Positions 43,664 through 52,156 of a stretch of DNA of 64,000 bases are shown here, one piece after another. Origin of the DNA: Streptosporangiaceae bacterium (GTDB lineage: Bacteria; Actinomycetota; Actinomycetes; Streptosporangiales; Streptosporangiaceae); assembly GCA_019239975.1 (NCBI GenBank), contig JAFAZE010000075.1:1-64000 (forward strand), given 5' to 3'. The notes beneath the pieces were generated by a model. That model was not told the origin of the DNA. It saw only the letters and a program-made list of their open reading frames with translations, and searched no databases. The translations under genes and the position numbers were made by a program. Each line of letters starts with the position of its first letter. Positions within the stretch are counted from its first letter, which is position 1.

Positions 43664-44806
43664 ATGGAGCGCAGGATCTTCGAGCCCGAGCACGACATGT
43701 TCCGGGAGACGGCGCGCCGTTTCTACCAGACGGAGTGCGTGCCTCATTCGGCGGAGTGGGAACGCAACGGCATCACGGCTCGTGAGCCCTGGCTGCGCGC
43801 CGGCGAGCTGGGCCTGATCGGCTGGGAGGCCCCGGAGAAGTTCGGCGGCCAGGGCGTCAAGGACTTTCGCTACAACGCGATCATGACCGAGGAGATGCAC
43901 GCGACGGGCGCGGTCGGCATCGGGATCGGCCTGCAGAACGACATCATGGCCTCGTACCTGGTCGATCTGACCACCGACGAGCAGAAGGCGCGGTGGCTTC
44001 CCGGCTACGTCAGCGGCGAGCTGATCGCCGCGATCGCGATGTCCGAGCCGGGCGCGGGCTCGGACCTGGCGGCCATCCGCACCACCGCCGTCCGCGACGG
44101 CGGCCATTACGTCGTCAACGGGGCCAAGACCTTCATCAGCAACGGCATCCTGGCGGACCTCGTGGTGACCGTGGTGAAGACAGATCCCGCAGCCGGCCAC
44201 AGGGGCGTCTCGCTGCTCGTGATCGAGCGCGACATGGAAGGCTTTCAGCGCGGCCGGAAGCTGGACAAGATCGGCCAGAAGGCGGCCGATACCGCGGAAC
44301 TCTTCTTCACGGACGTACGCGTTCCGGCGGCGAACCTGCTGGGTGAGGAGAACCGCGGCTTCTACCATCTGATGCGCAACCTTCCAGCCGAACGGCTGGG
44401 CATCGCCATCCATGCCGTGGCGCAGTCCCGGCGTGCCCTGGAACTGACGCGGCAGTACGCCGCGGAGCGCACTGCGTTCGGCACTCGTATTGGTTCCTTC
44501 CAGGTCAACCGGCACGCGATCGCGGACATGAGCATCAAGCTGGACGTCATGCAGGTCTATGTCGACCGGTGTATCGAGGCGGTCAACGCCGGCGACCTGA
44601 CCGCGCAGGAGGCCGCCGGCGCCAAGCTGTGGGCGACCGAGACGCAGTGGGAGATTGTCGACCGGTGCCTGCAACTGCATGGCGGCTACGGCTACATCAA
44701 CGAATATGAGATCGCACGGCTCTGGCGTGACGCGCGCGTTCAGCGCCTCTACGGCGGGACCAGTGAGATCATGCGCGACCTCGTCGGCCGCTCGCTCGGG
44801 CACTGA
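43664..44806 (+). CDS. Acyl-CoA dehydrogenase (long-chain/isovaleryl-type)
   Basis: A 380-residue ACAD: FEPEHDMFRETARRFYQTECVPHSAEWE, AMSEPGAGSDLAAIRTTAV, NGAKTFISNGILADLVVTVVKTD and LYGGTSEIMRDLVGRSLGH. Gly stands at the medium-chain catalytic position, but the AERL segment (NLPAERLGIAIHAVAQSRRA) supplies the Glu used by long-chain and isovaleryl enzymes. The ATG at 43664 has GAGGAG upstream; one at 43646 overlaps the aldolase stop as ATGA. It ends the DUF35-aldolase operon. Confidence 0.87.
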   Translation: MERRIFEPEHDMFRETARRFYQTECVPHSAEWERNGITAREPWLRAGELGLIGWEAPEKFGGQGVKDFRYNAIMTEEMHATGAVGIGIGLQNDIMASYLVDLTTDEQKARWLPGYVSGELIAAIAMSEPGAGSDLAAIRTTAVRDGGHYVVNGAKTFISNGILADLVVTVVKTDPAAGHRGVSLLVIERDMEGFQRGRKLDKIGQKAADTAELFFTDVRVPAANLLGEENRGFYHLMRNLPAERLGIAIHAVAQSRRALELTRQYAAERTAFGTRIGSFQVNRHAIADMSIKLDVMQVYVDRCIEAVNAGDLTAQEAAGAKLWATETQWEIVDRCLQLHGGYGYINEYEIARLWRDARVQRLYGGTSEIMRDLVGRSLGH

Positions 44807-44811
44807 GCGGG

Positions 44812-45152
44812 TCAGCCAGGCTGGCTCTCCGGCGCCTGCCGGCCGAGGGCCCAGCTGTCCGGGAACGCGATGGACGTGCGCGCGTGCTGTCCGCCGTCGA
44901 CCGTCGGGGAAGCACACCCCGGACATATAGGCCGACTCGTCACTGGCCAGGAAGATGACCGGCCAGGCGTTGTCCCGCCGCGCCGGCGGCCGGTCAAGGC
45001 GCAGCGGCATGACCGCGACCGCGGGGTCCCAGGGTCCGGCGGCTTCCTCGTACGACTTGCCCGCGACCGGCGCGTCCGGCGGCAGCCCGAAGTTCACCGA
45101 CATGCCGGCGCCGGTAATCAGCATGACCTTGTCCCTGCAGCCGGCCTGCCAT
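44812..45152 (-). pseudogene. Decayed SDR gene (internal deletion and frameshift)
   Basis: The minus strand still has AGGAGG and an ATG (45152) followed by GCRDKVMLITGAGM, an SDR N-terminus. The text then jumps within about 50 residues to WPVIFLASDESAYMSGVCF, an SDR C-terminal segment; about 150 residues of the middle are gone. After that the frame shifts by one, and TVDGGQHARTSIAFPDSWALGRQ, the normal SDR end, continues in another frame to a TGA at 44812. It lies 15 bases downstream of the amidohydrolase gene in the same operon. Confidence 0.7.
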
Positions 45153-45167
45153 GACGTGCCTCCTGAG

Positions 45168-46247
45168 CTATACAGACGCCTGCTGCGGGGTCTGGACGGG
45201 AACCCGGAACAGCTCGCTGAAGGTGCCGCCAAGGATTCGCTCGCGTACGTCGTCGCTGGCGTCGGCGAACAGGCCGCGCAGCGTCTCCTGGGTGTGGCCG
45301 TAGGTGCCCTCCAGGTGCGGGTAGTCATCGCCCCACAGGATGTTGCGGTAGCCGGTCGCGGGCATCACCTGCACGGCGCTCTTGTCGTGCTGGAAGGATG
45401 CGTAGACCTGCTGCCGGATGATCTCGCTGGGCAGCCTGCTCAGCTTGGGCCGGACGAACATGCCGTGCTGGCGGTACGCCTCGTCCATCCGGTCGCCGAT
45501 GGCGGGAACCCACGCGGCGCCGCCCTCGGCGATCAGGATGCGCAGGCCGGGGTGGCGGTCCAGGGTGCCGCCCGCGACCATGTGCGACACGACGCGCATG
45601 CCGGGATAGGTCGTCTCCATGTAGTTGATCACCGCGCCGCCGGGGCCGCGGAACACCACGGTGTCTCCGCCGGTGCCGATGTGGAACCCGAGCACAAGGC
45701 CGGCCCGCTCGGCTGCGGCCCACAGCGGCTCCCACCGGTCGTGGGCGTATTCCTCCCCGGGGCGGGTCTGGCTCGGCAGGAACACGGCCTGGAAGCCGAG
45801 CCCGGCGGCGCGCTCCAGCTCGGCGACCGCGTCATCGATGTCGGCGATGGACACGCACGCGGTGGGGATGACCCGCTTGTTCTTGCTCAGAATCTCGGCG
45901 TGCGCCCAGTCGTTCCATGCGCGCACCGTTTCCCGGGCAAGCTCCCGGTCTTTGATCTTGACCGTCCAGAATCCCATCGACGGGAACGCGAGCTGGCCCC
46001 AGACGCCTTCCTGGTCGAGGTCCTTCAGCCGGATCCCGAGGTCCCTGGCACCCGGCGGGCGCATCTTGTCCATGAAGTCGTTCAGCTGACGGTCGACCCG
46101 CTCGCCGTCGATGTACAGGATCTCGTACTTGTCACCGCGCTCGGAGCGTGGCGCCCGCCGCGCGAGCCTGGCCGGAAGCGACCGCAGCCACAGGTCATCG
46201 GGTTCAAGCACGTGCGAGTCCGCGGAGTTGGCCCAGATCTTTGTCAT
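45168..46247 (-). CDS. Amidohydrolase_2 family protein
   Basis: A 359-residue TIM-barrel hydrolase or decarboxylase: ANSADSHVLEPDDLW carries the DxH metal motif, GLVLGFHIGTGGD the mid-barrel His, and ILWGDDYPHLEGTYGHTQETL the C-terminal Asp and His. The second ATG (46247) is preferred since AGGAGG is the right distance away; the ATG at 46250 is too close. It resembles the proteins at 4336 and 52157. A decayed SDR follows it in the operon. Confidence 0.85.
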   Translation of the reverse strand: MTKIWANSADSHVLEPDDLWLRSLPARLARRAPRSERGDKYEILYIDGERVDRQLNDFMDKMRPPGARDLGIRLKDLDQEGVWGQLAFPSMGFWTVKIKDRELARETVRAWNDWAHAEILSKNKRVIPTACVSIADIDDAVAELERAAGLGFQAVFLPSQTRPGEEYAHDRWEPLWAAAERAGLVLGFHIGTGGDTVVFRGPGGAVINYMETTYPGMRVVSHMVAGGTLDRHPGLRILIAEGGAAWVPAIGDRMDEAYRQHGMFVRPKLSRLPSEIIRQQVYASFQHDKSAVQVMPATGYRNILWGDDYPHLEGTYGHTQETLRGLFADASDDVRERILGGTFSELFRVPVQTPQQASV

Positions 46248-46307
46248 CATGTCCTCCTGGTCCGACCGTATCCCGCGGCAAGGGGCTGGCACGCCACGGC
46301 GATCATC

Positions 46308-46339
46308 GGGTATAAAGAGTTTACAAAGTTAGATGTATC
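46308..46339 (+). promoter_or_regulatory. Promoter island of the second DUF35-thiolase module
   Basis: TATAAA (46311-46316) and AAGTTAGAT (46326-46334, one mismatch to WAGTTAWAT) lie just before the DUF35 gene at 46358, in the same direction. Confidence 0.55.
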
Positions 46340-46357
46340 AGGGCTAGGGGTGCGGTG

Positions 46358-46819
46358 ATGACAACAGGCCAGCAGATCCCGGTGGCGGAAGGGCTCTTCA
46401 CCTGGCCCTCCGACGAGCCCAGGCTGATCGGGGCGCAGTGCGTGCGCTGCGGGCTTGTCGTCTTCCCGGCCGGGACGGATACGGCCGCCTGCCAGCGCTG
46501 CGGCGGTACCGAGGTCAGCGAGAAGCTGCTGTCCGACCGGGGCACGCTATGGACATTCACCACCCAGAACTTCCGGCCGCCGGGCCCGCCCTACGACGGC
46601 GCCGACACCGCCGAGACCTTCCAGCCGTACGCGGTGGGCTACGTCGAGCTCCCCGGGGAGGTCATGATCGAGGCCCGGCTGACCGAGCCCGATCCGGCCC
46701 GGCTGGCCATCGGCCAGCAGATGCGGCTGGCGATCGTGCCCTACAGCGTACGCCCGGACGGCACCGAGATCCTGACGTTCGCGTTCACGCCGCAAGCCGC
46801 CGCGGCCAGGGAGGCATGA
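46358..46819 (+). CDS. DUF35 zinc-ribbon/OB-fold protein
   Basis: A 153-residue DUF35 protein: zinc ribbon CVRCGLVVFPAGTDTAACQRCG and OB fold LWTFTTQNFRPPGPPYDGAD with QPYAVGYVELPGEVMIEARL. It is only distantly similar to the DUF35 protein at 41986. It is followed directly by a thiolase-fold gene whose ATG overlaps its TGA, and probably forms a complex with that protein. ATG 46358 is chosen; a GTG at 46355 is also in frame. Confidence 0.85.
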   Translation: MTTGQQIPVAEGLFTWPSDEPRLIGAQCVRCGLVVFPAGTDTAACQRCGGTEVSEKLLSDRGTLWTFTTQNFRPPGPPYDGADTAETFQPYAVGYVELPGEVMIEARLTEPDPARLAIGQQMRLAIVPYSVRPDGTEILTFAFTPQAAAAREA

Positions 46820-47964
46820 TGGAAGCGGTCATCATCGGCGTCGGGCTGCACCCGTTCGGCCGGTTCCCCGGCAAGTCCGCGATGGACATGGCCGCCAGCG
46901 CGGTCCGGGCGGCGCTCGCGGACGCGGGGGTCGCCTGGCCGCAGGTCCAGGCGGGGTACGTGGGCAGCCTGGAGGTCGCCAACCCGGACGCCATCGTGGG
47001 CCGGCTGGGGCTGACCGGGGTCCCGCTTCGCGGCGTGTTCAACGGCTGCGCAACGGCGGGCACAGCGCTGGCCATGGCCGCGCGGGTCATCGAGACCGGC
47101 GAGCACGACCTGACGATCGCCATCGGGATGGACAAACACCCCCGCGGCGCGTTCGCGGCCGACCCGTCGGTGGCCGGCCTGCCCGCCTGGTACGGCCAGA
47201 CCGGCCTGTTCCTGACCACGCACTTCTTCGGCATGAAGATCAACCGGTACATGCACGACCATGGCATCACCGAGCGGACCCTGGCCAGGGTGGCCGCCAA
47301 GAACTTCCGCAACGCCTGTGGCAACGACAGGGCGTGGCGGCGCACCCCGCTGTCGGTCGAGGAGATCCTCGCGTCCCCCGTGCTGAACTACCCGCTCCGC
47401 CAGTACATGTACTGCGGGCCGGACGAGGGCGCCGGGGCCGTGGTGCTGTGCCGCGCCGACCAGGCGCACCGGTACGGCGGGCGCCCGGTCCGGCTGCGTG
47501 GCTGCGCACTGCGCAGCCGCCGGATCGGCGCGTTCGAGGTGCAGAGCCCGTCGCTGCCGGTGAGCGAGCACGCGCCGAGCCCCACGGTGGACGCCTCCCG
47601 GGAGGCCTATGAGATCGCCGGGATCGGCCCGCAGGACGTCGCCGTCGCGCAGCTGCAGGACACCGACGCCGGCTCGGAGATCATCCATCTGGCCGAGAAC
47701 GGGCTGTGCAAGGACGGCGAGCAGGAACGGATGATCGCCGACGGCGAGACCGAGATCGGGGGCAGGCTGCCGGTCAACACGGACGGCGGCCTGATCGGCA
47801 ACGGCGAGCCGATAGGCGCCTCCGGGCTGCGCCAGATCCACGAACTGGTGCTGCAGCTCCGCGGCGCCGCGGGAGCACGTCAGGTGCCCGGCTCGCCCGC
47901 GGTCGGCTACGCGCACCTCTACGGCGCCCCCGGCGTATCCGCCGTGACGATCCTGTCCAGGTGA
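46819..47964 (+). CDS. Thiolase-fold protein with altered general base
   Basis: A 381-residue SCP-x-type thiolase-fold protein. It keeps a Cys at the nucleophile position (VFNGCATAGTAL), but the HDCF block is QLQDTDAGSEII and the base His of GHPxGxSG is Glu (GGLIGNGEPIGASGLRQ). This combination is found in some actinobacterial lipid-transfer-type thiolases (Ltp3/Ltp4 group), whose reactions are poorly known. It is paired with a DUF35 protein and followed by an ACAD pair, so a C-C bond cleavage on a CoA ester is likely. GGGAGG is four bases before the ATG. Confidence 0.83.
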   Translation: MEAVIIGVGLHPFGRFPGKSAMDMAASAVRAALADAGVAWPQVQAGYVGSLEVANPDAIVGRLGLTGVPLRGVFNGCATAGTALAMAARVIETGEHDLTIAIGMDKHPRGAFAADPSVAGLPAWYGQTGLFLTTHFFGMKINRYMHDHGITERTLARVAAKNFRNACGNDRAWRRTPLSVEEILASPVLNYPLRQYMYCGPDEGAGAVVLCRADQAHRYGGRPVRLRGCALRSRRIGAFEVQSPSLPVSEHAPSPTVDASREAYEIAGIGPQDVAVAQLQDTDAGSEIIHLAENGLCKDGEQERMIADGETEIGGRLPVNTDGGLIGNGEPIGASGLRQIHELVLQLRGAAGARQVPGSPAVGYAHLYGAPGVSAVTILSR

Positions 47965-47973
47965 TGTGATGTG

Positions 47974-49233
47974 ATGCCCGAAGACCTGCGGGAGTTCGCG
48001 CGGCAGGCACGCGAGTTCCTCGATACCCGCGCCGCACGGGCGGAGCGCTCCCAGTTCCGGTGGGGCGAAGGCGACGACCGGGTGGCATACTTCAGCGCCG
48101 ATCCGCCGGATGTCGAGGAGGAGAAGCTGCGGGCCGCCCGCGACTGGCAGCGAACCCGTTATGAAAACGGCTTCGGCTGGATAACAGGGCCGCCGGAATA
48201 CGGCGGCCGTGGCCTTACCCCGGTTCATGACCTGATCTACGACAGCATCGAGGCCGAGTACGACGTTCCGGACACCGGCACGCTGAGCGTGGTCGGGCTG
48301 GGCATGATCGGGCCGACCATCCTGGCGCATGGCCAGCAGCCCGTCAAGGACCGTTACCTGCCCGCCATGTACCGTGGCGACGTCATCGCCTGCCAGCTGT
48401 TCAGCGAGCCGGAGGCCGGGTCCGACCTGGCCAGCCTGCAGACCCGGGCCGTGCCGGCGGACGGGGGCTGGGTGCTGGACGGGCAGAAGGTGTGGACGTC
48501 GGTGGCGCAGCACAGCCAGATCGGCATGGCTCTGTGCCGGACCGGCCCGGACGCGCCCAAGCACAAGGGCATCACCGCGTTCCTCGTCGACATGACCGCC
48601 CCCGGCGTGGACGTGCGCCCGCTGCGCCAGATGACCGGGGGCAGCGACTTCAACGAGGTCTTCCTGACCGGCGTCCGGGTGCCGGACGACCATCGGCTCG
48701 GCGAGGTCAACGCCGGCTGGCGGGTCGCCCTGACCACGCTGATGAACGAGCGGGCCACCGTGGGCAGCGAGGGCGCCGGACCGGTGGCCGGGGCCCTGAC
48801 ACCCGAGCGGCTCAGCGCACTGATGCGGGCCACCTGGACCTGGGACGACCGGGCGCTGCGCCGCGATCTGAGCGAGCTGCTCGCCGACATCATGGCGACC
48901 GGCCAGCTGAACGCCCGGGCCTTCCGGCGGATGCAGGCCGGCGCCGCGCCGGGCCCGGAGATGTCAGTAGCCAAGCTGATGTACGCGCAGAACCTGACCC
49001 GGGCGGCGCATTTCGTGTCCCGCGTCCTCGGGCCGCGGATCATCGCCGACACCGGAGAATGGGGCACCTACGCCTGGTCGGAGCTGCTGCTGGCCACGCC
49101 CGCGCTGCGGATCCTGGGCGGCACCGAGGAGATCATGAAGAACATCCTGGCCGAACGGGTTCTCGGGCTGCCGAAGGAGCCCGGTATCGATACCACATCA
49201 CCGTTCCGGACACTGCCCGGGGGCACGTCATGA
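47974..49233 (+). CDS. Acyl-CoA dehydrogenase, alpha-type
   Basis: A 419-residue [76 protein letters not shown], and LGGTEEIMKNILAERVLGLPKE. It is longer than the other alpha-type copies because of an N-terminal insertion with RAERSQFRWGEGDDRVAYFSADPPD. The start lies in a GTGAT triple repeat (47964-47978), where GTG 47971 is an alternative. It overlaps the beta-type gene by ATGA, strong evidence for a two-subunit enzyme. Confidence 0.87.
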   Translation: MPEDLREFARQAREFLDTRAARAERSQFRWGEGDDRVAYFSADPPDVEEEKLRAARDWQRTRYENGFGWITGPPEYGGRGLTPVHDLIYDSIEAEYDVPDTGTLSVVGLGMIGPTILAHGQQPVKDRYLPAMYRGDVIACQLFSEPEAGSDLASLQTRAVPADGGWVLDGQKVWTSVAQHSQIGMALCRTGPDAPKHKGITAFLVDMTAPGVDVRPLRQMTGGSDFNEVFLTGVRVPDDHRLGEVNAGWRVALTTLMNERATVGSEGAGPVAGALTPERLSALMRATWTWDDRALRRDLSELLADIMATGQLNARAFRRMQAGAAPGPEMSVAKLMYAQNLTRAAHFVSRVLGPRIIADTGEWGTYAWSELLLATPALRILGGTEEIMKNILAERVLGLPKEPGIDTTSPFRTLPGGTS

Positions 49234-50342
49234 CCGACGGCAAGGAAGAGCTCGGCGAGTTGCGCGAGGCCGTCCGCGATTTCCTCGCGGCCAAATCGCC
49301 GGAGAGCGCAGTGCGCGCCGCCACCGAGACCGGGCAAGGTTACGACCCGGCGGTGTGGGACCAGATGGCCCGCCAGCTCAGGCTGCCGGGCCTGGCGCTG
49401 CCCGGCGATTACGGCGGCGACGGGTTCGGCCTGACCGAGCTCGGGGTCGTGCTGGAGGAGATGGGGGCGGCGCTGCTGTGCTCACCGTTTTTCGCCACGG
49501 CCGTGCTCGCCGCTCAGGCCCTGCTCGCCTCGGCCGACGAGGAGGCCTGCGCACGTTATCTGCCCGGCCTCGCCGCAGGCCAGACGATCGCCACGCTGGC
49601 CGCCGCGGAGGGCAGCGCGTCATGGGACCCGGCACTGATCGTGACCCGGGCGGAGCGCAGCGCTGAGGGCTGGGCGCTGAGCGGGAAGAAGAGCTTCGTC
49701 ATCGACGGGGCGGCCGCGGACCTGATCCTGGTCGTGGCCCGCGGCACCGCCGGGCCCACCCTGTTCGCGGTGAATCGCGGGGCGCCCGGTCTGCGCGCCG
49801 AGCCGATGACAACGCTCGATCCCACCCGCCCCATGGCCACCCTGACCTTCGACCGCGCGCCTGCGGTCCTCGTCGGCGCCGAGGGGCAGGGGGGCCGTCT
49901 GATGAGCCAGGTGCTGGACGTGGCGTGCGTGGCGCTCGCCGCCGAGCAGGCCGGCGGCGCCAGGAGGTGCCTTGAGATGAGCGCCGGGTACGCCCGGACC
50001 CGATTCCAGTTCGGCCGGCCTATCGGCTCCTTTCAGGCCGTCAAGCACAAGTGCGCGGACATGCTGGTCCGGGTGGAACTCGCGGAGGCGACGGCCCGGG
50101 AGGCGGCCCGCCTGGCCGACGAGGCCGCGGCGGACTTCCCGGTCGCCGCCGCGACGGCTCATGTCTGCTGTTCGCGGGCCTACATGTTTGCCGCGGCGGA
50201 GAACATCCAGGTGCACGGCGGCATCGGCTTCACCTGGGAGCACCCGGCGCACCTGTACTTCCGCCGCGCCAAGTCCTCCGAGCTGCTCTTCGGCGGCCCA
50301 GCCGTGTACCACGAGCGGCTGCTCGACCGGCTGGGCATCTGA
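49230..50342 (+). CDS. Acyl-CoA dehydrogenase, beta-type
   Basis: A 370-residue ACAD beginning MTDGKEELGELREAVRDFLAAK and ending with [28 protein letters not shown]. It pairs with the alpha-type ACAD whose stop it overlaps. [23 protein letters not shown] is the usual flavin/substrate stretch. It closes a four-gene operon (DUF35, thiolase fold, ACAD alpha, ACAD beta) that could carry out a full desaturation and C-C cleavage step once a hydratase acts. Confidence 0.87.
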   Translation: MTDGKEELGELREAVRDFLAAKSPESAVRAATETGQGYDPAVWDQMARQLRLPGLALPGDYGGDGFGLTELGVVLEEMGAALLCSPFFATAVLAAQALLASADEEACARYLPGLAAGQTIATLAAAEGSASWDPALIVTRAERSAEGWALSGKKSFVIDGAAADLILVVARGTAGPTLFAVNRGAPGLRAEPMTTLDPTRPMATLTFDRAPAVLVGAEGQGGRLMSQVLDVACVALAAEQAGGARRCLEMSAGYARTRFQFGRPIGSFQAVKHKCADMLVRVELAEATAREAARLADEAAADFPVAAATAHVCCSRAYMFAAAENIQVHGGIGFTWEHPAHLYFRRAKSSELLFGGPAVYHERLLDRLGI

Positions 50343-50410
50343 GCACGCCGATTATCCGATCGGTGCCGCTCGCTCAGTCAAATATCGGGGCCCCTTCGCC
50401 GGTGGCGACA

Positions 50411-50442
50411 GAAGTAGTTAAATTATATGCTTTAGTTATCGT
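50411..50442 (+). promoter_or_regulatory. AT-rich promoter with two element copies
   Basis: TAGTTAAAT (50415-50423) is an exact WAGTTAWAT match; a second AGTTATC lies 18 bases later (50434-50440). Both point to the deacylase gene at 50472. Confidence 0.55.
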
Positions 50443-50471
50443 TTCAGCGATGATGACGGTGGAGGTGCGCG

Positions 50472-52133
50472 ATGACGCTGCTACGCGGCGCGCTGCTGGT
50501 GGACGGGACCGGGGCGCCGCCGCGGCCGGCCGATGTGGTGGTGGAACGCGACCGGATCGCCGCGGTCGAGGCGGCGGGCACCATGTCCGGCGACGGTGAC
50601 GTCGTCGACCTCGACGGCCTGGTGCTGGCCCCAGGGTTCATCGACTGCCACACCCACTACGACGCGCAGGTGCTGTGGGATCCCGACCTCACTCCCTCGT
50701 CATGGCACGGGGTCACCACGGTGGTGATGGGCAACTGCGGGTTCGGGATCGCGCCGACCCGGCCAGCCGGCCGCGAGACGATCGCCCGGACGCTGGAGAA
50801 CGTCGAGGGCATGTCCGTGGAGGCGCTGTTCGCCGGCATTCCCTGGACGTTCGAGACCTTCCCCCAGTATCTTGACGCGGTCGAGCGGACCCGGCCGAAG
50901 CTGAACGTGGCCGTCATGCTCGGTCATACCCCGCTGCGGCTGTACGTGCTGGGGGAGGAGGCCGCCGAGCGGGACGCCACCCCGGCCGAGATCGAGGAGA
51001 TGCGGCACCTGGTCGGCGAGGCCATGGACGCCGGCGCGATCGGGTTCGCATCCTCCCGCAACTCCGCACACGCCGGGGCGTGGGGCAAGCCGGTGCCCAG
51101 CCGTCTCGCCACCGTCGATGAGCTGATGCGGCTCGCCGGGGCGCTGGCCGAGCGCGACCGCGGCACGTTCGCGATCACGCACGGGTCTGACTTCGGACCG
51201 GCAGAGCTCGCCGAACTGTCCGTCAAGACCGGGCGGCCGGTCACCTGGACGGCGCTCAACGCGTCGCCCGGGGCGTTCCGTCTGCTGGATAAGGCCGGGG
51301 GACGCGGCGGGGAGGTGTGGCCGCAGGTCGCGTGCCGCCCGATCGTCTTCCAGGTCACCCTGGCCGAGCCGGCGCCGTTCGCCCGCGCCGACGCGTTCGC
51401 GGAGGTGCTGTCCGTGCCGGCCGCCGAACGCGCCCGGTTCTACCGCGATCCAGCCTGGCGGGAACGGGCCCGGGCGGACGTGGCGCGGCAGTGGCACTAC
51501 ACCTGGGACAAGGTGTTCGTCCAGGAGACCGTGGCGCACCCCGAGCTGGCCGACGGGCCGTCACTGGCCCAGCTCGCCGCCGAGCGCGGCGTGGACGCGC
51601 TCGACGTGGCGTGCGACGTGGCGCTCGACGACGACCTCGGCACCCGGTTCCGGGTGGTGGTGGCCAACGACGACGCCGAGTCGCTCGCCGGGCTGCTGCG
51701 TGACGACCGCACCCTGCTGGGACTGTCCGACGCGGGCGCGCACGCCAGCCAGCTGTGCGACGCGGTCTTCAGCACCTACCTGCTGGAGCACTGGGTGCGG
51801 GAGACGGGCACGCTGTCGCTGGAGAAGGCCATCTGGCGGATCACCGGGCACCCCGCGGCGGTCTTCGGGATACCCGGCCGGGGCCGCGTGGCGCCCGGGT
51901 ACTTCGCCGACCTGGTGGCATTCGATCCCGCCGCGGTCGGGGTGGAGCGGATCGAGCGGGTCTGGGACCTGCCCGCCGGGGCGGACCGGCTCGTCGCCCG
52001 CAGCCGCGGACTGCACAGGGTGTGGGTGAACGGCGAGCTGGTGACCAACGGCACTTCAGACGGCGGAAACGGACACCCACGGCCCGGACGGCTCATTCGC
52101 GATGGCGGGACGTCCGCGGGCCCAGCCCGGTGA
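50472..52133 (+). CDS. N-acyl-D-amino-acid deacylase-like amidohydrolase
   Basis: A 553-residue amidohydrolase of the D-aminoacylase family, paralogous to 8470-10314. It has LLRGALLVDGTGAPPRPADVVVE, metal ligands in APGFIDCHTHYDAQVLWDPDLTPSSWHGVTTVVMGNCGFG, and LSDAGAHASQLCDAVFSTYLLEHWV. Unlike the paralogue its C-terminus is normal (LHRVWVNGELVTNG plus a short tail). GGAGG precedes the ATG. It would free an acid from an N-acyl or amide conjugate before CoA activation; that is inference. Confidence 0.87.
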   Translation: MTLLRGALLVDGTGAPPRPADVVVERDRIAAVEAAGTMSGDGDVVDLDGLVLAPGFIDCHTHYDAQVLWDPDLTPSSWHGVTTVVMGNCGFGIAPTRPAGRETIARTLENVEGMSVEALFAGIPWTFETFPQYLDAVERTRPKLNVAVMLGHTPLRLYVLGEEAAERDATPAEIEEMRHLVGEAMDAGAIGFASSRNSAHAGAWGKPVPSRLATVDELMRLAGALAERDRGTFAITHGSDFGPAELAELSVKTGRPVTWTALNASPGAFRLLDKAGGRGGEVWPQVACRPIVFQVTLAEPAPFARADAFAEVLSVPAAERARFYRDPAWRERARADVARQWHYTWDKVFVQETVAHPELADGPSLAQLAAERGVDALDVACDVALDDDLGTRFRVVVANDDAESLAGLLRDDRTLLGLSDAGAHASQLCDAVFSTYLLEHWVRETGTLSLEKAIWRITGHPAAVFGIPGRGRVAPGYFADLVAFDPAAVGVERIERVWDLPAGADRLVARSRGLHRVWVNGELVTNGTSDGGNGHPRPGRLIRDGGTSAGPAR

Positions 52134-52156
52134 GCGCGACCGACAGAGGGGACATC

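Noticed and set aside
46741-48693. 650-codon minus-strand frame opposite the thiolase and ACAD genes
   Set aside because: Antisense shadow; the plus-strand genes have clear families, overlaps and ribosome sites.
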